A DNA stretch of 51,668 bases from Pseudomonas sp. GM80 (GTDB lineage Bacteria; Pseudomonadota; Gammaproteobacteria; Pseudomonadales; Pseudomonadaceae), in assembly GCF_000282515.1 (NCBI RefSeq), contig NZ_AKJD01000084.1, positions 1 through 51,668 of the forward strand, read 5' to 3'. Below, piece after piece: positions 44,338 through 51,668 of this stretch (positions are counted from its first letter, which is position 1; each line of letters starts with the position of its first letter). The notes under the pieces were generated by a model. That model saw nothing but the letters and a program-made list of their open reading frames with translations, ran no database searches and was not told the origin of the DNA. The translations under genes were made by a program, and so were the position numbers.

Positions 44338-44840
44338 GCTTCGATGATCTCGGCTTTCTCGATGATCACGTCGTCTGCTGGTACGTCCTGGTGGCCGGAC
44401 TTCATGGTGGTCGACACGCCTTTGATCTTGTCGACAACGTCGGTGCCGGCAGTCACTTTACCGAATACCGCGTAACCCCAGCCCTGCACGTTCTTGCCGC
44501 TGTGGTTGAGGAAAGTGTTGTCAGCCACGTTGATGAAGAACTGCGCGGAAGCCGAATGCGGCTCCATGGTGCGGGCCATGGCAACGGTGTACTTCTCGTT
44601 GGAAAGACCGTTGTCAGCTTCGTTCTGGATGCTTGGACGCTTGTCTTTCTTTTCCTTCATGCCTGGCTCGAAACCGCCGCCCTGGATCATGAAGTTACCG
44701 ATGACGCGGTGGAAAACGGTGTTTTCGTAGTGACCGGCGTTGACGTACTCGATGAAGTTGGCGACGGTGATCGGCGCCTTTTCAGCGTTCAGTTCGATGA
44801 CGATGTCGCCATGATTGGTGGTCAATTTAACTTGAGTCAT
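44334..44840 (-). CDS. ppiB: Peptidyl-prolyl cis-trans isomerase B (cyclophilin), cytoplasmic
   Basis: 168 residues with no signal peptide. Cyclophilin core: [18 protein letters not shown] with the catalytic Arg and Gln, and [18 protein letters not shown]. It speeds proline isomerisation during folding. Its TGA overlaps the lpxH GTG. The 248-base gap to the divergent glnS holds the two promoters; on the minus strand TCGAAA-N16-TAAACT near 44925-44952 is a fair candidate for ppiB. Confidence 0.96.
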   Translation of the reverse strand: MTQVKLTTNHGDIVIELNAEKAPITVANFIEYVNAGHYENTVFHRVIGNFMIQGGGFEPGMKEKKDKRPSIQNEADNGLSNEKYTVAMARTMEPHSASAQFFINVADNTFLNHSGKNVQGWGYAVFGKVTAGTDVVDKIKGVSTTMKSGHQDVPADDVIIEKAEIIEA

Positions 44841-45088
44841 GATCGCTACTCTTTAGAGGAATTCGTGGTTTTGGGACATCGAGCCCCCAAACCGGTTCAG
44901 CCAGCGTGGGCCAAGGTGCGCAGTTTAGCGTGACAGGCGCGAATTTCGAGGCTGTTTTTCAATTCCCGGCGATAAAAAGCACACCTTTATAGGGCCTGCT
45001 CTGTCAGCCCCTTGACAGCATCGGCTATGATAGCGGCTTTGTTTTGTCTGGCCCCTCTGCGGCCGCGCACCTGTAAGTCAAGGATCCT

Positions 45089-46786
<1,698 letters not shown>

Positions 46787-46808
46787 TTTCGCGTCAAGGA
46801 AATATAAA

Positions 46809-48191
46809 GTGCTGACGATTTACAACACGCTCACCAAGAGCAAAGAAGTCTTCAAGCCGCTCGATGGCAACAATGTGCGCATGTACGTCTGCGGGATGAC
46901 CGTGTATGACTACTGCCACATTGGCCACGGCCGCAGCATGGTCGCGTTCGACCTGGTGACCCGCTGGTTGCGGTTCAGCGGTTACAACCTGACCTACGTG
47001 CGCAACATCACCGACATTGAAGACAAGATCATCAATCGTGCCCGCGAAAACGGTGAGCCGTACGACGCACTGACCGAGCGCATGATCACCGCGATGCACG
47101 AGGACGAGGCGCGCCTCAACATCCTCAAGCCGGACATGGAACCGCGTGCCACCGATCATATTCCGGGCATGCTGAGCATGATCCAGACCTTGATCGACAA
47201 GGGTTACGCCTACGCCCCGGGCAATGGCGACGTGTACTACCGCGTCGCCAAGTTCATGGGCTACGGCAAGCTGTCGCGCAAGAAAATCGAAGACCTGCGC
47301 ATCGGCGCGCGCATCGAAGTCGACGAAGCCAAGCAGGATCCGCTGGACTTCGTCCTGTGGAAAGCTACCAAGCCGGGCGAGCCGAGCTGGGAATCGCCGT
47401 GGGGCGCAGGGCGTCCGGGCTGGCACATCGAGTGCTCGGTGATGTCCACCTGCTGCCTCGGCGAGACCTTCGACATTCATGGCGGCGGCAGCGACCTCGA
47501 GTTCCCGCACCACGAAAACGAAATCGCCCAGAGCGAAGCGGCCACCGGCAAGACCTACGCCAACGCGTGGATGCATTGCGGCATGATTCGCATCAATGGC
47601 GAGAAGATGTCCAAGTCGTTGAACAACTTCTTCACCATCCGCGACGTGCTGGAAAAGTACCACCCGGAAGTCGTGCGTTACCTGCTGGTGTCGAGCCACT
47701 ACCGCAGCGCGATCAACTACTCGGAAGACAACCTCAAGGACGCCAAAGGCGCACTCGAGCGTTTCTACCACGCGTTGAAAGGCCTGCCGACTGTGGCGCC
47801 GGCGGGCGGTGAAGCGTTCGTCGAGCGTTTCACCACGGTGATGAACGACGACTTCGGTACGCCGGAAGCGTGCGCTGTGTTGTTTGAGATGGTGCGTGAG
47901 ATCAACCGTCTGCGTGAGAGCGATCTCGATGCAGCGGCGGGTCTGGCGGCACGTCTCAAAGAGCTGGCGAGCGTGTTGGGTGTGTTGCAGCTTGAGGCCG
48001 ATGACTTCCTGCAGGCGGGCGCCGAAGGGCGTGTCGATGCGGCTGAAGTCGATGCGCTGATTGCGGCGCGTCTGGCAGCACGTGCGGGTAAGGACTGGGC
48101 TGAGTCGGATCGTATCCGCGACCAGCTCACTGCCATGGGCGTGGTGCTGGAAGACGGCAAGGGTGGCACGACCTGGCGTCTGGCTGACTGA
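46809..48191 (+). CDS. cysS: Cysteinyl-tRNA synthetase
   Basis: 460 residues from GTG 46809 with AAGGA 8 bases upstream; the in-frame start at 46767 lies within glnS and is rejected. Zinc-site [14 protein letters not shown] includes the HIGH motif, with further zinc ligands in [13 protein letters not shown] and [20 protein letters not shown] is the KMSKS loop. The C-terminal [26 protein letters not shown] is the CysRS-specific tail. Probably co-transcribed with glnS; a strong terminator follows. Confidence 0.97.
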   Translation: MLTIYNTLTKSKEVFKPLDGNNVRMYVCGMTVYDYCHIGHGRSMVAFDLVTRWLRFSGYNLTYVRNITDIEDKIINRARENGEPYDALTERMITAMHEDEARLNILKPDMEPRATDHIPGMLSMIQTLIDKGYAYAPGNGDVYYRVAKFMGYGKLSRKKIEDLRIGARIEVDEAKQDPLDFVLWKATKPGEPSWESPWGAGRPGWHIECSVMSTCCLGETFDIHGGGSDLEFPHHENEIAQSEAATGKTYANAWMHCGMIRINGEKMSKSLNNFFTIRDVLEKYHPEVVRYLLVSSHYRSAINYSEDNLKDAKGALERFYHALKGLPTVAPAGGEAFVERFTTVMNDDFGTPEACAVLFEMVREINRLRESDLDAAAGLAARLKELASVLGVLQLEADDFLQAGAEGRVDAAEVDALIAARLAARAGKDWAESDRIRDQLTAMGVVLEDGKGGTTWRLAD

Positions 48192-48210
48192 TAGCTGTGT
48201 TTGGCTGCAA

Positions 48211-48243
48211 AACAAAACCCGCCTTGTGCGGGTTTTGTTTTTT
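48211..48243. terminator. Rho-independent terminator of glnS-cysS
   Basis: AACAAAACCCGC (48211-48222) and GCGGGTTTTGTT (48228-48239) form a perfect 12-bp stem with a 5-base loop and a T-rich tail on the plus strand. Confidence 0.88.
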
Positions 48244-48247
48244 AAAG

Positions 48248-48328
48248 TCAAAAGATCGCAGCCTTCGGCAGCTCCTACAGTGATTGCATTTCCATGTAGG
48301 AGCTGCCGAAGGCTGCGATCTTTTGATC
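48248..48328. repeat. Class D repeat, left of the MFS gene
   Basis: A palindrome with 34-bp arms (TCAAAAGATCGCAGCCTTCG... and its complement) and a 12-15-base middle. Its arms are identical in sequence to those of the copy at 49634-49708 on the other side of the MFS gene. Confidence 0.85.
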
Positions 48329-48425
48329 TGCGCTTTTAGCCAGGGTTGCTTTTGCTCTGCGCGTAGGTCTTGATGTCTGCCGCAGCCGGATGCTGCGTCG
48401 ATGACGATTGTGCAAAGGAGAAATC

Positions 48426-49631
48426 ATGGCAAATCACTATCGCGAACTGCTCACAACGCCCGGCGCCACCGGGTTAGTGCTCGCGAGCTCCATCGCGCGG
48501 TTGCCACAGGCAATGATCGGCATCGGCATCATCACCATGCTGGTCCAGCAAACCGGCGTCTATTGGCTGGCCGGCGCAGTCGCCGGTACATTCACCCTGG
48601 CCAATGCACTGCTCGGCCCGCACATCTCCAGACTGGTCGACCAACACGGCCAGAGTCGCGTGCTGCCCATCGTCACGGCATTCAGCATCGGCATGCTGCT
48701 GGCGCTGATCACCGCCGTATATTTGCGCGCACCCGCCGCATTGCTGTTCGTCCTGGCCGCACTGGCGGGGACGATGCCGAGCATGCCGTCGATGATCCGC
48801 GCGCGCTGGACGCAGCTGTTCCGAGGCAAGCCGCAACTGCACACGGCGTTCTCGCTGGACACCGTCCTCACCGAACTGGCCTACATCGTCGGCCCGCCAC
48901 TGGCGATCGGTTTGAGCGTGAGCTTTTTCGCCGAAGCCGGGCCACTGGTTGCGGTCGGGTTACTGGCCGTCGGGGTGACGGCGTTTCTCCTGCAACGCCA
49001 GACTGAACCCAAGGTTGTCGTGGGCCACGCCAGCCATAGTGGCTCGACCTTGCTGATCCCCGGCGTTCGCACCATTGTCCTCGCGCTGTTGGCGATGGGC
49101 GTCATTGGCGGAGCAATCGACGTCGCCGTCGTCGCGTTCGCCAATGCGCAAGGCTGGCCAGCCTCCGCAACCTTCATCCTCGCCGCCTATGCGTTTGGCT
49201 CACTGGTCGCGGGACTGACATTCGGTGCGATGAGGGTTTCGCTGGCGATCGAAAAGCAGTTCCTGATCGGGATATTGGTCACGGCGTTTACCGGTGTGTT
49301 GCCGATTTTCGCAGCGGACGTTTATGTCCTGTCAGCGACGTTGTTTATCGCCGGGATTTCGTTTGCGCCAACGATGGTCGTGGTCATGAAGCTGGGGACG
49401 ATCATCATCCCGCCATCGAGGATTACTGAGGGGCTGACGTGGATGACCACCGGGATCAGCGTGGGTGTTGCACTCGGCGGCATGTTGGCGGGGATGGTGA
49501 TTGATGCCCTTGGCGCACGAGCGGGATTTGCGGTGGCTATTGGTGCGGGTTTGATGATGGTGGTCGTTGTGCTGGCGGGGTTGCGCACATTGGCGGCGGC
49601 TTCGGCTGTGCAGGTTGAGCCAGCCATTTAA
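48426..49631 (+). CDS. MFS transporter (unknown substrate)
   Basis: 401 residues from ATG 48426 with AAAGGAG upstream. About 12 membrane helices (SSIARLPQAMIGIGIITMLVQQTGVYWLAGAVAGTFTLANALLGP; LLFVLAALAGTMPSMPSMIRARW; TIVLALLAMGVIGGAIDVAVVAFA). The motif-A loop is replaced by GPHISRLVDQHGQSRVLP, so it belongs to a divergent MFS group. Substrate and direction are unknown. It stands alone, flanked on both sides by identical class D palindromes that can end transcription. Confidence 0.85.
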   Translation: MANHYRELLTTPGATGLVLASSIARLPQAMIGIGIITMLVQQTGVYWLAGAVAGTFTLANALLGPHISRLVDQHGQSRVLPIVTAFSIGMLLALITAVYLRAPAALLFVLAALAGTMPSMPSMIRARWTQLFRGKPQLHTAFSLDTVLTELAYIVGPPLAIGLSVSFFAEAGPLVAVGLLAVGVTAFLLQRQTEPKVVVGHASHSGSTLLIPGVRTIVLALLAMGVIGGAIDVAVVAFANAQGWPASATFILAAYAFGSLVAGLTFGAMRVSLAIEKQFLIGILVTAFTGVLPIFAADVYVLSATLFIAGISFAPTMVVVMKLGTIIIPPSRITEGLTWMTTGISVGVALGGMLAGMVIDALGARAGFAVAIGAGLMMVVVVLAGLRTLAAASAVQVEPAI

Positions 49632-49633
49632 AG

Positions 49634-49708
49634 TCAAAAGATCGCAGCCTTCGGCAGCTCCTACATACGATCCCTGTAGGAGCTGCCGAAGGCTGCGATC
49701 TTTTGATC
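49634..49708. repeat. Class D repeat, right of the MFS gene
   Basis: A palindrome with arms TCAAAAGATCGCAGCCTTCGG... and its complement, in the 84-base gap between the convergent MFS and AcoR-like genes; it probably serves as a shared terminator. Confidence 0.85.
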
Positions 49709-49715
49709 TGCGCTG

Positions 49716-51578
49716 CTAACCGCCCAACTGCCGCAACCGCTTATAAAGCGTATTCCGACTCACCCCCAACCGCCGCGCCAAATGCGAAATATTACCCCCG
49801 GAAGCCTTCAACTCACGGTTCAACGCCTCCACATCATTTAGATCAACCCCCAACGGCGCCGAGCACTCCACCGGCTCAATCTCCAGATCAACAAAAAAAT
49901 CATCCGGCAAATGCTCCGGCCGCACCGGTTGTTCCTCGGCCATCGCCAGCGCCACCTGCATCACGCTGCTGACTTGCCGTAAATTGCCCGGCCACGGATG
50001 CCGATCGAACAAATCCAACACTTCACGACTCAACCCCGCCCATTGGGTCGGCTCACGATGCTGCTCCCACAGCCGTTTAAACAACGCCTCCTTGTCACTG
50101 CGCTCGCGTAGCGGTGGCAGCTCCAGGGTCAAGCCACCAATGCGGTAATACAAATCCTCACGAAACCGCCCCAACTGCACTTGTTCGCGTAAGGATCGGT
50201 TAGTCGCCGAGATAATCCGCAAATCCACCGGGAACAACTCACTACTGCCCACCGGCTGCACACAACGCTCCTGCAATACCCGCAGCAACCGCGCCTGAGT
50301 CGGCAACGGCATGTCGCCGATTTCGTCGAGGAACAACGTGCCTTTGTCTGCCTTGCGAATCAGGCCGATGCTGCCTTTCTGGTTGGCGCCGGTGAACGCG
50401 CCTTTCTCGTAGCCGAACAACTCGGATTCCACTAGTTCGGCGGGGATCGCAGCACAGTTCACGGCGATGAAGGCTTGTTTGCTGCGTGAACTGGCCTGGT
50501 GCAGAGCTTTGACGAAGACTTCTTTGCCGACCCCGGTTTCGCCATGAATCAGCAGCGGAATGTCTTTCTCCAGCAACCGCTCCGCCTGCCGCACGGCTTT
50601 TTCCACGCGACTGTCGCCGAAGTGCAGGGTGTTGAGGCTGATGGCGGTGGGCGCGACGTTTTTGGGTTCATCAGCAAAAACGCGCGGTTGAATCGATGCC
50701 TGTTTCGGCCGCTTCAACAAACATTGAAAACGGTTGCGCCCGGAGGTCTGCAAGGCAAACGGCATCCCGTCGGGCTGATTGATCAACTCCAACAGTGAGA
50801 CCTTGAACAGGCTTTCAACACTGACCCGCGACAAACGCACGCCGAGCAGGTTGTCCGCGCGGCGATTGGCCGACAGCACCTGTCCGCTCTCATCAAAAAT
50901 CAACAACCCGGCCCACTGGCTGTCGAGGTTGTTCAGTCCGGTGTTGAAGGTCAGTTGAAAGTGCTGGCCATGAAACAGGTTAAGGATCAGCCGGTTCTCC
51001 ACGGTCTGGCTCATCATCTTGACCATGCCCAAGGTGTGCGAGGGCGGCAGGTAGCTGTCGCTGGACACGTCGAGCACGGCAATCACCTTGCGCTCGGCGT
51101 CGAAAATCGGCGCGGCGGAACCGGTCATGAAACGGTTGGCTTTCAGAAAATGTTCGTCGTGTTCGATGTGTACCGCCTGCTCACAGGCCAGCGCTGTGCC
51201 GATCGCGTTGGTGCCGCTGCAGCGCTCCATCCAGCTCGCACCGGCCTGAAACCCCCGGGCCAGATTCGGTTCGATAAAGCGTTGCGTGCCCCACGAGGTC
51301 AGCACTTGGCCCTGATTGTCGGCGAGCATGATCAGGCAGTTGGAGTTGCTGAGGATGTTTTCGTAATAGGGCAGGACTTCCTGATGCGTGGTCTGCACCA
51401 GTGAATGATGGCTGTCGAGCAGATGCGTGATGCCGGCGGCGGGCAACTGATCGAAGGCCGGCGTGCTCTGGTGGTCGAGACCGAACGCGCGGCAACGTTG
51501 CCAGGAAGTCTGGACGATCGCGTCGTGGGACAGCGGCGGGGCAGGTGCGGCCATGGCAGTCAGCCTCTGATGCAGCAT
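49716..51578 (-). CDS. acoR: AcoR-like sigma-54-dependent transcriptional activator
   Basis: 620 residues from ATG 51578 (MLHQRLTAM); the frame is open to 51650 but that part is repeat sequence, and an ATG at 51554 is also possible. An N-terminal GAF-like sensor (~70-200, NCLIMLADNQGQVLTSWGT; GTNAIGTAL), then a PAS-like domain (~215-300, GLLIFDESGQVLSANRRADNLLG), a central AAA+ domain (~325-560) with Walker A GETGVGKE, the sigma-54 contact loop GAFTGA, and Walker B LFLDEIGD, and a C-terminal Fis HTH (GGNISHLARRLGVSRNTLYKRL). This layout is that of AcoR, the activator of acetoin catabolism; the aco genes themselves are not in the window. An A-rich Hfq/Crc motif abuts its start codon. Confidence 0.85.
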   Translation of the reverse strand: MLHQRLTAMAAPAPPLSHDAIVQTSWQRCRAFGLDHQSTPAFDQLPAAGITHLLDSHHSLVQTTHQEVLPYYENILSNSNCLIMLADNQGQVLTSWGTQRFIEPNLARGFQAGASWMERCSGTNAIGTALACEQAVHIEHDEHFLKANRFMTGSAAPIFDAERKVIAVLDVSSDSYLPPSHTLGMVKMMSQTVENRLILNLFHGQHFQLTFNTGLNNLDSQWAGLLIFDESGQVLSANRRADNLLGVRLSRVSVESLFKVSLLELINQPDGMPFALQTSGRNRFQCLLKRPKQASIQPRVFADEPKNVAPTAISLNTLHFGDSRVEKAVRQAERLLEKDIPLLIHGETGVGKEVFVKALHQASSRSKQAFIAVNCAAIPAELVESELFGYEKGAFTGANQKGSIGLIRKADKGTLFLDEIGDMPLPTQARLLRVLQERCVQPVGSSELFPVDLRIISATNRSLREQVQLGRFREDLYYRIGGLTLELPPLRERSDKEALFKRLWEQHREPTQWAGLSREVLDLFDRHPWPGNLRQVSSVMQVALAMAEEQPVRPEHLPDDFFVDLEIEPVECSAPLGVDLNDVEALNRELKASGGNISHLARRLGVSRNTLYKRLRQLGG

Positions 51579-51591
51579 TCTTATTATTGTT
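51579..51591 (-). promoter_or_regulatory. A-rich Hfq/Crc-type motif at the acoR ribosome site
   Basis: On the minus strand AACAATAATAAGA runs directly into the ATG at 51578. It holds four AAn triplets in a row, the type bound by Hfq/Crc during carbon catabolite repression, and it occupies the ribosome-binding region. Confidence 0.5.
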
Positions 51592-51601
51592 ATGCGATCC
51601 C

Positions 51602-51668
51602 CTGTAGGAGCTGCCGCAGGCTGCGATCTTTTGATCCTGTTTTTTGACAATCAAGATCAAAAGATCGC
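51602..51668. repeat. Class D repeat at the window edge (incomplete)
   Basis: CTGTAGGAGCTGCCGCAGGCTGCGATCTTTTGATC (51602-51636) is one arm; GATCAAAAGATCGC (51655-51668) begins another and is cut by the window end. Confidence 0.75.

Overview
The window looks like the chromosome of a fluorescent pseudomonad (Pseudomonas fluorescens group). The evidence is the G+C-rich codon use, at least four families of paired REP repeats of the type common in this group, a Fur-controlled PrrF sRNA, a CrcY-like sRNA beside the HMG-CoA lyase gene, and the order of the housekeeping genes (tamA-tamB, lpxH-ppiB, glnS-cysS). I see no rRNA, tRNA, CRISPR array, transposase, integrase or prophage block.

Layout. 1-4090: the end of a Csu-type chaperone-usher pilus operon (chaperone, usher, spore-coat-U tip protein). 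4230-11256: an oxidative-stress-like locus with an ECF sigma factor and anti-sigma factor on the minus strand and a catalase-like peroxidase plus cytochrome b561 on the plus strand. These two units carry the same ECF promoter (GGGAATAA, 14 bp, CGTCT). Between them sits a three-gene operon: a stand-alone amino-acid-type adenylation enzyme, a ferric-reductase-like membrane protein and a crotonase. The first two together match the domain order of the fungal redox protein TmpL, here split into two genes. 11308-15410: an MFS exporter, an M14 carboxypeptidase, PrrF with its Fur box, a DUF6124 protein and an S24 regulator that lacks the Ala-Gly cleavage site. 15450-25304: leucine/isovalerate catabolism (liuABCD, an acyl-CoA synthetase, liuE, liuR) with palindromic LiuR-type operators in front of liuA and liuR, and CrcY between liuE and the synthetase. 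25447-30380: a LysR regulator with a divergent acyl-CoA dehydrogenase, a PstS-OmpA fusion and exonuclease III. 30707-38261: a GNAT protein, tamA-tamB, and an HdeD-like membrane protein fused to a permuted papain-like domain. 38516-43464: a MarR-controlled EmrAB-TolC-like efflux operon with two identical 12-bp operators. 43585-48191: lpxH, ppiB, glnS, cysS. 48426-51668: an MFS transporter and an AcoR-like sigma-54 activator whose start codon directly follows an A-rich Hfq/Crc-type motif.

How they fit together. Much of the window deals with carbon use and redox or envelope stress. CrcY (made from a sigma-54 promoter, presumably under CbrB) would titrate Hfq/Crc away from targets such as the AcoR-like gene and perhaps the liu genes. 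LiuR would sense the leucine pathway. The ECF sigma factor would drive itself and the peroxidase/b561 pair, and the TmpL-like operon sits physically inside that regulon. The most promising candidate for an undescribed system is that operon (5743-9486).
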